Assembly (NCBI GenBank): GCA_900759415.1
Contig: CAAEVC010000075.1
Coordinates: forward strand, 1 to 22,316
Reading direction: 5' to 3'
DNA length: 22,316 nt
Source: an uncultured Dialister sp.
GTDB taxonomy: Bacteria > Bacillota > Negativicutes > Veillonellales > Dialisteraceae
Below, piece after piece: positions 6,612 to 14,217 of the stretch. The position numbers and the translations under genes are program-made. The notes below the pieces were generated by a model that had not been told where the DNA came from, searched no databases, and saw only the letters and a list, made by a program, of their open reading frames with translations. Each line of letters begins with the position of its first letter. The first letter of the stretch is position 1.

Positions 6612-7472
6612 ATGGGACTTTTAAAAAATGGAGAAGGAATCTGCTGGCCTGATGGAAAACGGATTGCCGTAGTTCTTTCTTTTGATTTCGATGCAGAATA
6701 TCTGAGGTATTCTGTGATAGGAAAAAAGAAAATCGGATTTTCCGATTTCTCACGTGGCCAATATGGGGTAGATGAAGGACTCAATCGCTGTCTGGATATG
6801 CTGAAACGGCAGGATATAGAGACTACCTTCTTCATTCCTGGAAAAGTGGCGGAGAAATATGGCGATAAAGTGCAGGCTATAGCGGAAGGAGGTCATGAAC
6901 TGGCGTATCACGGATATGAGCATGATAACGATGTGATGATATCTTCTGAAAAGGAAGAGGAAAATATGAAGAGAAGTGAAGCTCTTCTGGAAGGAATTGG
7001 AGGACAGAAAATTCTGGGATACAGAGGTCCACTTGATACTCTCCCTGAATGCAGTTTCCCTCTGATGCAGAAGCGGGGATATCTCTATGATTCGACACTG
7101 AAGGACTGTGACTGGGCTTATGTGATAGATGACGGGAAAGGTGCTCCAGTCGTGGAACTTCCATCAGACGTGGCGATTGATGATTTTTCCTATTATTATT
7201 TTTCCTACGCCGATGAACATACTATTACCTGCAGTTATCCCAACGAGTATGTATGTAACATGTGGAAGGATTATTTTACTGAACTGGCAGCTGAGGGAGA
7301 TAAAATCATGATCCTGAAACTTCATCCCCAGCTGATTGGCCGGTCCAGCCGCATCCGTATGGTGGAGCAGTTCATTCTGTACATGAAACAGAATGGCGCA
7401 TGGATTACATCCTGCAAAGAGCTTGCTCAGTATGTGCTTGATGATTATCTGAAAAGAAAGGAAGCAGAATAG
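6612..7472 (+). CDS. Polysaccharide-deacetylase-fold hydrolase (PuuE/HpPgdA-like), paralogue 1
   Basis: This 286-residue NodB-fold protein has the metal and catalytic pattern of the family. SFDFDAE holds Asp25 and Asp27, YHGYEHD holds the zinc pair His100 and His104, and KLHPQLIG near residue 235 supplies a late histidine. The opening WPDGKRIAVVLSFDFDAE, the SRGQYGV block and NGAWI near the end are typical of the PuuE-allantoinase/H. pylori PgdA branch rather than exported chitin or peptidoglycan deacetylases. No signal peptide or membrane segment is present, so it should act in the cytosol on a small imported molecule. The substrate is not known. It is the first gene of a six-gene unit. The ATG at 6612 follows AGAAGAGG, and paralogue 2 starts 2 nt after its stop. 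Confidence 0.85.
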   Translation: MGLLKNGEGICWPDGKRIAVVLSFDFDAEYLRYSVIGKKKIGFSDFSRGQYGVDEGLNRCLDMLKRQDIETTFFIPGKVAEKYGDKVQAIAEGGHELAYHGYEHDNDVMISSEKEEENMKRSEALLEGIGGQKILGYRGPLDTLPECSFPLMQKRGYLYDSTLKDCDWAYVIDDGKGAPVVELPSDVAIDDFSYYYFSYADEHTITCSYPNEYVCNMWKDYFTELAAEGDKIMILKLHPQLIGRSSRIRMVEQFILYMKQNGAWITSCKELAQYVLDDYLKRKEAE

Positions 7473-7474
7473 AC

Positions 7475-8299
7475 ATGGAATGGCCAAATCATAAAAGGAT
7501 AGCGCTCATGCTTTCTTTCGATATTGATGCAGAAACACTGTGGCTTACCAGAAACCCCATCAATGCTCATCATCTGGTACATCTTTCCAGAGGGCGGTAT
7601 TCGGTGAAACAGGGAATACCTCGGATTCTCCGCATGCTGGATGGAGAAGGCGTGACGGCTACTTTCTTTACACCTGCTTATACCGCTGAGATTCACCCTG
7701 AGGTGATAAAGGCTATTGCAGAAGAAGGACATGAGATTTCTTATCATGGTTATCTCCACGAGTCTTACGATGATTATGACAAAGAAAATGCTCTCATGGA
7801 GAAAGCGGAAAATATTATAGAGGGAATCACCGGGAAAAAGCCATGCGGTACAAGAATCCCCGATGGATTTGTATATGATTTCCACTTGAAACTGTGGCTG
7901 GAGAGAGGATATATCTATTCTTCCAACTGGCGTAATAACGATGGTCCCTTCCTTCATCAGATCGACGGGAAGACAGTTCCTATCGTGGAACTGCCTAAAG
8001 ACGGTATTGTAGATGATACATCCTACGATATGTACACCATCCAGTCTCCGGAACATCATTATCTTAAGAGCGGACGGGAGATGACAGGCATCTGGATGGA
8101 TGAGTTTGACGGCCTTGCAGAAGAAGGACGAATGATGAATTTCGTCATGCATCCCCAGTTCATAGGCCATCCGGAATATATCCACAGTCTTCGTGAATTT
8201 ATCCGGTATGCTAAGGATAACGGAGCATGGATAGCTCAGGATCAGCAGGTCGCCCGATGGTATCTTTCCCATCACGGATTTCCTGAATTTGGAGAATAA
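7475..8299 (+). CDS. Polysaccharide-deacetylase-fold hydrolase (PuuE/HpPgdA-like), paralogue 2
   Basis: This 274-residue protein is a clear but diverged relative of the gene before it. Both keep WP-x2-KRIA, SFD-x-DAE (here Asp16 and Asp18), LSRG-x-Y, GHE-x2-YHGY-x-H (here zinc ligands His91 and His95), HPQ-x-IG and NGAWI. The middle differs: TRIPDG replaces YRGPLD at the position of the family Arg-x-Pro motif. With all catalytic residues kept, both copies are probably active. They could act on different substrates or form one mixed enzyme. It lacks a signal peptide. It starts 2 nt after the previous stop with GGAAG upstream. The binding-protein gene follows 48 nt later with no terminator between. 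Confidence 0.85.
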   Translation: MEWPNHKRIALMLSFDIDAETLWLTRNPINAHHLVHLSRGRYSVKQGIPRILRMLDGEGVTATFFTPAYTAEIHPEVIKAIAEEGHEISYHGYLHESYDDYDKENALMEKAENIIEGITGKKPCGTRIPDGFVYDFHLKLWLERGYIYSSNWRNNDGPFLHQIDGKTVPIVELPKDGIVDDTSYDMYTIQSPEHHYLKSGREMTGIWMDEFDGLAEEGRMMNFVMHPQFIGHPEYIHSLREFIRYAKDNGAWIAQDQQVARWYLSHHGFPEFGE

Positions 8300-8347
8300 G
8301 TCAATTGAGCCTTCATAGAGAAGGGTATACGTATGCAAGGAGAATGA

Positions 8348-9187
8348 ATGATGATGAAAAAAATTTTTGGCAAGAAACTGCTTGTTGCAGCAGCAGTGAC
8401 TGCACTGGCATTAGGGATTGCAGGCTGCGGTGGAAATCAAAAGGAAGAAAAGGCAGCGGCCGCCAGTGACAAAATGATAGTTGCCATCAACTCTACTTTC
8501 CCGCCTTTTGAATCAGTGAAAGAAGGCACTTCCAATTACACCGGCATTGATATTGATATCGCCAATTACATCGGAAAGAAGATTAACAAAAAAGTAGAAT
8601 TTACAGACATGAAATTTGCATCCCTCGTTCCTACTCTGCAGAGTGGCCGTGCGGATGTCATCATCTCGGCTATTTCTCCTACGGAAGAAAGAAAACAGGT
8701 GGTGGATTTCTCTGATCCCTATTACTTCCCTATGAAGGCTATTATCTGCAAGAAAGGGGGAAATCTGGACACTCTGGCTAAACTGAAAGGGAAATCCGCC
8801 GGCGCTTCTATGGGTACCACATTCGTCAAAGACCTGAAGAATGAAGGCGGCATTGAAGTAGTAGAAATGGATAGTACGCCTCTTGTTATTCAGGATATAA
8901 AAAATGGACGTCTGGCTGGAGGACTCTTCGATTCAGCACAGGCAGCTGTATTTGTTAAAGAAAATCCGGATCTGGAACTTCATGTATTGAAACTCCCCGT
9001 CGTTATGGATGATACATTTGCTATTGCACTTCCAAAAGGTTCCAAAGATGTGGAAAAGATCAATTCCATTCTGAAAGAAATGAAGAATAATGGGGAAATG
9101 CACAAAATTCTGGTGAAACATCTGGGCGAAGAAGGGGCTGATCAGTACGAAAAGGTAGAATCTACTCTGGATATTGCAAAGAAGTAA
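8348..9187 (+). CDS. Amino-acid ABC transporter substrate-binding lipoprotein (family 3)
   Basis: This 279-residue extracellular binding protein captures an amino acid or similar compound and delivers it to the permease encoded next. The N-terminus is a lipoprotein signal: basic KKIFGKK, a hydrophobic stretch, then lipobox LGIAGC with the lipidated Cys at residue 27. The mature part has the family-3 pattern INSTFPPFE, GIDIDIANYI, SGRADVIISAISPTEERK and VDFSDPYYFP, including the Arg that usually binds the substrate carboxylate. Ligand type cannot be fixed from sequence; the ARG-like operator makes a basic amino acid or a derivative a reasonable guess. Three in-frame ATGs (8348, 8351, 8354) follow AAGGAGA, and any could be the start. 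Confidence 0.92.
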   Translation: MMMKKIFGKKLLVAAAVTALALGIAGCGGNQKEEKAAAASDKMIVAINSTFPPFESVKEGTSNYTGIDIDIANYIGKKINKKVEFTDMKFASLVPTLQSGRADVIISAISPTEERKQVVDFSDPYYFPMKAIICKKGGNLDTLAKLKGKSAGASMGTTFVKDLKNEGGIEVVEMDSTPLVIQDIKNGRLAGGLFDSAQAAVFVKENPDLELHVLKLPVVMDDTFAIALPKGSKDVEKINSILKEMKNNGEMHKILVKHLGEEGADQYEKVESTLDIAKK

Positions 9188-9257
9188 GCATCCTTTTTGA
9201 TATCATCTGACCTGTTCTTCTTTTGGGATAAGTCATATTTCATGGAATGGAGATATT

Positions 9258-9914
9258 ATGTTTCAATTTTCTGTACTTGATCCCTATCTGCCTCTTCTGG
9301 CATCCGCCGTGTGGATTACGTTGAAATTCACCTTTCTTTCCACCATTATGGGATTTCTGGGAGGCTTCATTCTTGCTCTCATTACGCTTTCTCGAAACAG
9401 AATCCTTTCTTTTCTGGCGAAAGCCTATATTTCCATTTTCAGAGGGACGCCGCTTCTGGTACAGCTCATGCTCATTTATTTCGCAACGCCTCAGCTCACC
9501 GGATATACCATTTCTCCTCTTCAGGCAGGGGTGCTTTCCTTTGGACTGAATTCAGCAGCCTATATTTCTGAAGCGTTAAGAGGCGGAATCCTTTCTGTAG
9601 ACCGGGGACAGTGGGAAGCTTCCATGTCCCTTGGGGTGCCGGCGTGGCGGTTCGTTCTGGATGTCATTCTTCCGCAAGCAGTCAAAAATGCTCTTCCTTC
9701 CCTTGTGAATGAAAGTATTATGCTCCTTAAGGATTCCAGTCTGGTATCGGTCATCGGTGTAGCAGATACATTGCGCTGGGCAGACCTGATTCAGGCGAAA
9801 ACATTCAGAGCTTTTGAAGCATTCATAGTGGCAGCAGCTGTATATTATGTACTGGTCATGCTTCTCAATCTTATAGGATCATGGCTTGAAAAGAAGGTGC
9901 GTATCAGTGATTGA
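9258..9914 (+). CDS. Amino-acid ABC transporter permease (HisM/GlnP type)
   Basis: This 218-residue inner-membrane protein has about five helices. It carries the family marks of polar amino acid permeases: FRGTPLLVQLML (the FRGTPL motif), SAAYISEALRGGILSVDRGQWEA, the EAA-type loop ASMSLGVPAWRFVLDVILPQA that contacts the ATPase, and LLKDSSLVSVIG. It probably forms a homodimer as the membrane path for the importer. The start ATG at 9258 has GGAG upstream after a 70-nt spacer. Its end overlaps the ATPase start by 8 nt. Confidence 0.94.
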   Translation: MFQFSVLDPYLPLLASAVWITLKFTFLSTIMGFLGGFILALITLSRNRILSFLAKAYISIFRGTPLLVQLMLIYFATPQLTGYTISPLQAGVLSFGLNSAAYISEALRGGILSVDRGQWEASMSLGVPAWRFVLDVILPQAVKNALPSLVNESIMLLKDSSLVSVIGVADTLRWADLIQAKTFRAFEAFIVAAAVYYVLVMLLNLIGSWLEKKVRISD

Positions 9915-10632
9915 AGTAAAACATCTGGCAAAAAGTTTTGGGGAACTCCAGGTACTGAAAGATATCAATCTCACCATCCATAAAGGAGAAGTTGTTACCA
10001 TCATAGGCCCTTCCGGTTCAGGGAAATCTACTCTTCTGCGCTGCCTGAATCTTTTGGAACGGCCGGACTCCGGTTCCATTCTTTTTAATGGTACGGATAT
10101 TCTCACAGGAAAGGTGAAACTGGAAAATATCCGTAAAAAGGCATGCATGATTTTTCAGCATTTCAACCTTTTTAAGAATATGACTGTACTGGAAAATGTG
10201 ACTTATGCCCCTCGGGTAGTGAATAAACTTTCTAAAAAAGACGCCGATGAGAAAGGCATGAAACTTTTGCAGAAAGTAGGACTGGCAGATAAAGCCGGCC
10301 AGTATCCGAGCCGTCTTTCCGGCGGGCAGAAACAGAGAGTGGCTATTGCAAGAGCCATCGCCATGGATCCGGAAGTCCTTCTTCTGGATGAACCAACCTC
10401 TGCGCTGGATCCGGAAATGGTCAAGGAAGTACTGGATGTCATCCGGGAACTGGCAGATACGGGAATCACCATGGTTCTTGTCACTCATGAAATGGGATTT
10501 GCCAGAGATGTATCCGATGTGATTCATTTCATGGATGAAGGAATCCTGATAGAAAGTGCTCCGCCAAAGGAATTTTTCTCCTCTCCAAAAACAGAGAGAG
10601 CGAAAAAATTTCTGGACAGCATTCTCATGTGA
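9907..10632 (+). CDS. Amino-acid ABC transporter ATP-binding protein (GlnQ/HisP type)
   Basis: This 241-residue ATPase powers the importer. It has Walker A GPSGSGKST near residue 32, the Q-loop in IFQHFNLF, signature LSGGQKQR, Walker B VLLLDEPTSALD and the switch His in LVTHEMGFA. The frame is open back to a TTG at 9886, but that start lies deep inside the permease gene. I prefer the GTG at 9907 (product MIEVKHLAKSFG, the usual family N-terminus), 7 nt after GAAGGTG and overlapping the permease stop. This is typical coupling of permease and ATPase. The racemase-like gene follows after 44 nt. Confidence 0.94.
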   Translation: MIEVKHLAKSFGELQVLKDINLTIHKGEVVTIIGPSGSGKSTLLRCLNLLERPDSGSILFNGTDILTGKVKLENIRKKACMIFQHFNLFKNMTVLENVTYAPRVVNKLSKKDADEKGMKLLQKVGLADKAGQYPSRLSGGQKQRVAIARAIAMDPEVLLLDEPTSALDPEMVKEVLDVIRELADTGITMVLVTHEMGFARDVSDVIHFMDEGILIESAPPKEFFSSPKTERAKKFLDSILM

Positions 10633-10676
10633 TGCTTATGTCTGGAATATGAACTCTATTTCACACAGGAGTATAT

Positions 10677-11381
10677 ATGAAAATATTTATTATCAATCCT
10701 GACTATGGGGTCAGCCGGAAGGATATGGATGACCGGTGCAGAATCCTTCAAAACTTTACCGGGCCGGATGTATTCCTCCATATGGAATGTCTCAGGGAAA
10801 CGAAAGTGGAAATCAATTCTCTCTCCGATGTATTTCTGGCGGCACCTGAAATCCTCCAGATGGGATGCGTGGCGGAAAAAGAGGGATATGATGCAGTAGT
10901 TCTTTACTGTTTCAGTGATCCGGCGGCTGAGGCTCTCCGGGAAAAGGTGAATATTCCGGTCATCGGGGGAGCACAGACATCTCTGTATGCTTCTCTCTGT
11001 ATCAGCCGTCATGTAAGCATCCTTCTTGCAGATAAGTCAAGGATTCCAGAAAAGAGGAATTTCCTTTCCACGTTTGGTATTTCTTCAGAACGAATCACTT
11101 CTGTAGACGCCATAGATTTTCATGGAAAATCTATATGGGACAATCGGGAAGAAGCACTGGAAGAGCTGATTCAGAAAGGAATGGAAATGAAAGAAAAAGG
11201 TGCAGAATGTATTGTACTCGGATGTCTTTCCTTCCTGGGACTGGCCTCTTCTGTATCAGAAACTATCCATATTCCAGTCATCGATCCTGCTGTTTCTGCG
11301 GTGTCCATGGCAGAAAGTATGGTCAGACAGAAACTTTCAAACAGTAAAATTTCCTATCCTCCTCCTTATAACAGTATTTAA
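10677..11381 (+). CDS. Asp/Glu/hydantoin racemase family protein
   Basis: This 234-residue protein belongs to the two-cysteine, cofactor-free racemase superfamily. Cys78 in VVLYCFSDP and Cys183 in IVLGCLSF stand at the two family catalytic positions, and the CF-x-DP form is the one seen in hydantoin and allantoin racemases rather than glutamate racemase MurI. The N-terminus MKIFIINPDYG also fits the hydantoin branch (NPN-type opening). Expected chemistry is inversion at an alpha carbon of an amino acid derivative by a two-base mechanism. It is the last gene of the six-gene unit, with AGGAG before ATG 10677. Related decarboxylases and isomerases exist in this superfamily, so the exact reaction is open. 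Confidence 0.82.
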   Translation: MKIFIINPDYGVSRKDMDDRCRILQNFTGPDVFLHMECLRETKVEINSLSDVFLAAPEILQMGCVAEKEGYDAVVLYCFSDPAAEALREKVNIPVIGGAQTSLYASLCISRHVSILLADKSRIPEKRNFLSTFGISSERITSVDAIDFHGKSIWDNREEALEELIQKGMEMKEKGAECIVLGCLSFLGLASSVSETIHIPVIDPAVSAVSMAESMVRQKLSNSKISYPPPYNSI

Positions 11382-11410
11382 ATAAAGAATTCATTTACTC
11401 TTTACTCAAT

Positions 11411-11453
11411 AAAAAATGCCCCTGGCTGAGAGAACTCAGTCAGGGGCATTTTT
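11411..11453. terminator. Bidirectional terminator between the racemase operon and brnQ
   Basis: AAAAAATGCCCCTG and CTGAG pair with CTCAG and CAGGGGCATTTTT, giving a stem of nearly 20 bp with one mismatch and an AGAA loop. The gene on each side ends at it, and T-runs occur on both strands. Confidence 0.85.
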
Positions 11454-11454
11454 A

Positions 11455-12771
11455 TTATGCCACTTTCTTTGGGAATACTTTGATAAGAGCCATACCGAGG
11501 ATGTAGCCGGCGGCGCAGAAGGTGATCCAGGAGAATCCGTATTCTGCGAAAGGAAGGGATGCCATGAAGGTGTCCATGGCTCCCAGGGAGAGGCCGGCGG
11601 TGTGGATGCCGTCGTAGAGGGACGGGATGAGGGTGAAGAGGATGGCCATGCGGTAGACGATCTGATGTCCTCCGAAGAGTCCATTGGTGAAAGTGAGGAT
11701 GACAAGGGCAATGGTCAGAGGATAGAGGAACATGAGAACCGGGATGGCAGCCTTAATGATGGTGGTAAGGCCGAAGAGAGCAACGGCGAAGGATGCGATG
11801 GAGAAGGCAGATACCCACATGGTATAGGACATAGCCGGAATGAGTTTATGGAAATATTCAGAGCAGGCAGTGATGAGGCCTACGCTGGTGGTGAGGCAGG
11901 CGAGAAGGACGATGACCCCCATGACGAAACGGCCATAAGGTCCGAAGTAGTAGAGGGAAGAACCGACGAGAACGCCGGCGCCGTTTTCCTGCATGCCGAG
12001 GATATCGACAGAGCCTGCACCCAGGAATGCAAGGAATACGTAAATCACTGCCAGGCAGAAGCCGGCGATGAGACCGGATTTCAGGGTAGATACGGCTACT
12101 TCTTCATTTGTTTCTGCGCCGTACTGGCGGACTGCATTAACCACGATGATGCCGAAGACGAAAGCCGCAAGGGCATCCATAGTGCCGTAGCCGTCGATGA
12201 ATCCCTGAGACAGGGCTTTCAATGTATTTCTATAGGGATCGGTGGCTGCTTCCCAGGGTCCCATTGGGAAGAGGGTGGACATGATGAAGAGAAGCGCCAG
12301 GAAGAGGAGGAGCACCGGGGTGATGACTTTGCCGATGCGGTCTACCAGTTTTGACGGGGTGACAGAAAGCCACCAGGAAATACAGAAGAAGAAGAAACAG
12401 AATATATAGAGTGCCATGGCCTGCATAGCCGGACCGAAGAAGGGACCTACCGCGATTTCATAAGAAGTGGTGGCAGTACGGGGAATGGCAAAAGCAGGGC
12501 CGATGGTGATGTAGAGTGCAATGGTAAAGAAAAGGGCGTACTTGCTGCAGATACGGGAAGCAAGGGACTGGAGATCATTGCCGGAATAACCGATGGCTGC
12601 TACCCCGAGAATGGGAAGGCCCACGCCGGTAAGAAGGAAACCGACGGTAGCGGGAATGGTATTCACGCCGGAATTCTGCCCCAGAAAGACCGGAAATATC
12701 AGATTTCCTGCCCCAAAGAACAGGGCAAAGAGCATGAGCCCGATAGGAATGAGTGCATTTGATTTTTTCAT
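11455..12771 (-). CDS. brnQ: Branched-chain amino acid transport system II carrier (LIVCS family)
   Basis: This 438-residue protein has about twelve membrane helices and the family N-terminus IPIGLMLFALFFGAGNLIFP. BrnQ proteins take up leucine, isoleucine and valine with a sodium or proton gradient. The ATG at 12771 lies after AGGGGGA. A longer frame reaching to 12852 would run into the T-box terminator, so it is not used. The gene is the only one behind a T-box leader (12801-13018), meaning expression should rise when a particular uncharged tRNA accumulates. The gene is somewhat poorer in A/T than the AT-rich gaps but similar to its neighbours. It ends at the shared terminator 11411-11453. 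Confidence 0.95.
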   Translation of the reverse strand: MKKSNALIPIGLMLFALFFGAGNLIFPVFLGQNSGVNTIPATVGFLLTGVGLPILGVAAIGYSGNDLQSLASRICSKYALFFTIALYITIGPAFAIPRTATTSYEIAVGPFFGPAMQAMALYIFCFFFFCISWWLSVTPSKLVDRIGKVITPVLLLFLALLFIMSTLFPMGPWEAATDPYRNTLKALSQGFIDGYGTMDALAAFVFGIIVVNAVRQYGAETNEEVAVSTLKSGLIAGFCLAVIYVFLAFLGAGSVDILGMQENGAGVLVGSSLYYFGPYGRFVMGVIVLLACLTTSVGLITACSEYFHKLIPAMSYTMWVSAFSIASFAVALFGLTTIIKAAIPVLMFLYPLTIALVILTFTNGLFGGHQIVYRMAILFTLIPSLYDGIHTAGLSLGAMDTFMASLPFAEYGFSWITFCAAGYILGMALIKVFPKKVA

Positions 12772-12800
12772 AAGGATTCCCCCTTTGCTCAGCAGGGTAC

Positions 12801-12832
12801 AAAAAAGCCCTGCCGGAAAACTCCGACAGGGC
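12801..12832 (-). terminator. T-box leader regulated terminator of brnQ
   Basis: On the minus strand GCCCTGTCGG pairs with CCGGCAGGGC (one mismatch) around a short A/T loop, followed by six T. It lies 30 nt before the brnQ start and competes with the antiterminator formed by the T-box sequence at 12845-12858. Confidence 0.85.
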
Positions 12833-13018
12833 ACGATTACGTGAGGTACCACCCTTGTCCATACTCAATTCTGCGATAACGGTGCATCCGCTGCTTCTGA
12901 TCAGAAGACTCAAAGCAGAAACTCCCGGTTGACAAGGCCCTTTCACTTCAGCAGTTCACACCATCCACTGCTTCTCTGAGAAGATCCGCCGGCCGTATTC
13001 CGTTCCTCGTTATGATTG
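12801..13018 (-). promoter_or_regulatory. T-box riboswitch controlling brnQ
   Basis: The conserved T-box core ACAAGGGTGGTACC lies at 12845-12858 (minus), right before the terminator. Upstream are the stem III signature CACCGTTATC (near 12876-12886), a self-complementary CTTCTGATCAGAAG, and a stem I with GAATAC in the loop-E position, the AGAGA bulge and an apical GGATGGTGTGA loop closed by GCAGT/ACTGC. A GGCC/GGCC helix then places TTGTCAA opposite GAATAC as the specifier loop. The best codon reading is GTC (valine, 12931-12933), followed by a purine, with TTG (leucine) as the alternative. Uncharged tRNA would stabilise the antiterminator and switch on the transporter. Confidence 0.9.
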
Positions 13019-13024
13019 TAAATC

Positions 13025-13053
13025 ATTCTAGCATCCGTTTTTTTAGAAGTCAA
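13025..13053 (-). promoter_or_regulatory. Promoter of the T-box/brnQ transcript
   Basis: A -35 TTGACT (13048-13053) and a -10 TAGAAT (13025-13030) are 17 nt apart on the minus strand, with a predicted start near 13018. No other promoter of this quality precedes the leader. Confidence 0.75.
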
Positions 13054-13383
13054 GAAAAAAGTTAAGGAAATTCATATAAGAGTCCTGAGCTCAGAGCTGC
13101 TTTTACAGTATCCCGCCGTTGACTCACAGGCTTCATACTCATCGGCGTAGCTGATACAACGCCAGTCTGACGTCTGACAGTCTGATAGTCTTGTGAAGAT
13201 GCACCAACCGACATCGTAAAGCGGACGACGGATAGCGGATAGCAGACAAGAGTCTCTCTATCCGCAAGGCTTCATAATTACAAACCATAAAGTCTTTACA
13301 ACCTTCTCGGGGCTCTCTGCGCGGGGCTCTTAACTCTTCTCATGCTGAAGCATGAGCTTAATCCGTCAGCACCGCCAGTGACT
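13054..13383. repeat. Repeat-rich gap between brnQ and the flavin reductase gene (element 1 copy 3)
   Basis: No gene is seen. Element 1 occurs at 13124-13160 with the hairpin ATCGGC-GTA-GCTGAT (13141-13155). Short GTCTGAC/GTCTGAT repeats follow at about 13165-13190, then an inverted repeat GCGGATAG (13235-13242) with CTATCCGC (13258-13265). A CTC-rich tract at 13300-13340 ends in the hairpin CTCATGC-TGAA-GCATGAG (13339-13356), which is also found with one more loop base at 20505-20523. Confidence 0.5.
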
Positions 13384-13956
13384 CTATCTCTTAATAAACT
13401 TCCTTCCTTCTGCCCAGGCCATGCCTGCTTTGTCTTTGACTTCCAGATAGGTGCGGTTCACTCCGTCGAAGGCAAGAGCGTGAAGTTTGTCCGGGTCCGG
13501 GCGGCCGTGAGTAAGGATGGATTCATCCGCAAGGATTCCTTTGATTTTTCCTACCACATAGAAATCTTCGCCCTCAGGAATCATCTTCTCCACTTCACAT
13601 TCAAAAGTAAGGGGATATTCTTCAATCACCGGTGCATTGACTTTTGCGCTCTTTGATGCATGGAAACCGGCGGTCTCTATTTTATTTTCCTTATCATGTC
13701 CGGAGACGCTTCCGAAATAGTCTGATTCTGCCATCGTTTCCACAGTCGCCATGCTGTAGGTAAAAGCGCCGGTTTCTTTCAGATTGTCCACTGTCTTATG
13801 ATTGTGATCCAGCATCATACCGATCCGATCGGTATCGTAAATACCGGTCCACGCAGCAAGCATGGCATCTGCATGACCTTCATTATCATAAGTAGCAATC
13901 ACAGCCGCAGGCTGAGGATAAATCCACGCTGCCGGTCTTAATTCCTTCTTCATCAT
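13384..13956 (-). CDS. Flavin reductase-like (flavoredoxin-type) FMN-binding protein
   Basis: This 190-residue protein fits the flavin reductase-like split-barrel family. It has the N-terminal AWIYPQPAAVIATYDNEGHA, then ADAMLAAWTGIYDTDRIGMM and the HKTVDNLKETGAFTYSM stretch that normally lines the FMN site. GSVSGHDKENKIETAGFHAS follows in the loop typical of flavoredoxin-type members. Such proteins bind FMN and transfer electrons between NAD(P)H or ferredoxin and other acceptors, and most are poorly characterised. It is a single-gene unit. Two in-frame ATGs at 13956/13953 follow GGAGG. A long inverted repeat lies just upstream (13967-14018). No domain beyond the barrel is visible. Confidence 0.85.
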   Translation of the reverse strand: MMKKELRPAAWIYPQPAAVIATYDNEGHADAMLAAWTGIYDTDRIGMMLDHNHKTVDNLKETGAFTYSMATVETMAESDYFGSVSGHDKENKIETAGFHASKSAKVNAPVIEEYPLTFECEVEKMIPEGEDFYVVGKIKGILADESILTHGRPDPDKLHALAFDGVNRTYLEVKDKAGMAWAEGRKFIKR

Positions 13957-13966
13957 AATCCTCCAT

Positions 13967-14018
13967 GTGGTATAAAAATTTTCTCCCCATTGGGGTTCCT
14001 CTATTTATATTGTACCAC
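13967..14018 (-). promoter_or_regulatory. Long hairpin directly upstream of the flavin reductase ribosome site
   Basis: GTGGTA (13967-13972) and TACCAC (14013-14018) are perfect inverted repeats. A/T-rich stretches next to each arm can extend the stem, and CCCC-ATT-GGGG (13985-13995) forms a hairpin in the middle. The structure ends just before the GGAGG site. A TACAAT hexamer overlaps its outer arm, so I cannot tell whether it is transcribed leader RNA or an operator. Confidence 0.4.
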
Positions 14019-14093
14019 TTCAGTCAGGCCCCAGCGTCATCTGAAAGAGTTGCGCTCAGAGAACTTGTGCCGGCTCTGCCACTGAACTGATTT

Positions 14094-14180
14094 CCGCTAT
14101 CCACAAGGCTTTATACTCATCGGCGAAGCCGATGCCATCTCGGGACTCTCTGCACTCAACTCGGGGCTCTATCTTTTCCA
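14094..14180 (+). repeat. Dispersed intergenic element 1, copy 4
   Basis: A CGCTATCCACAAGGCTTTAT lead-in is followed by CATCGGC-GAA-GCCGATG (14118-14134, seven-base arms around GAA) and a CTCTCTGCACTCAACTC-type tract. The rest of 13957-14182 has no gene. Confidence 0.6.
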
Positions 14181-14182
14181 AT

Positions 14183-14215
14183 AAAAAAACTCGAAACCTT
14201 TCAGTTTCGAGTTTT
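14183..14215 (-). terminator. Terminator of the tRNA transcript
   Basis: On minus, AAAACTCGAAAC pairs with GTTTCGAGTTTT around a 6-nt loop and is followed by a T-run. It begins 3 nt beyond the CCA end of tRNA-Arg. Confidence 0.85.
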
Positions 14216-14217
14216 GC

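Noticed and set aside
9886..9906. Upstream TTG start for the ABC ATPase
   Set aside because: The GTG at 9907 has better ribosome site spacing and gives the family N-terminus.
10677..11381. Glutamate racemase MurI for cell wall D-glutamate
   Set aside because: The cysteine motifs (CFSDP, GCLSF) and the N-terminus fit the hydantoin/allantoin racemase branch, not the DSG-type MurI opening.
11416..12354. Long plus-strand frame (312 residues) rich in Glu, Asp and Gly
   Set aside because: It is the antisense shadow of brnQ. The minus strand gives a clear LIVCS transporter and the plus frame has no ribosome site or family pattern.
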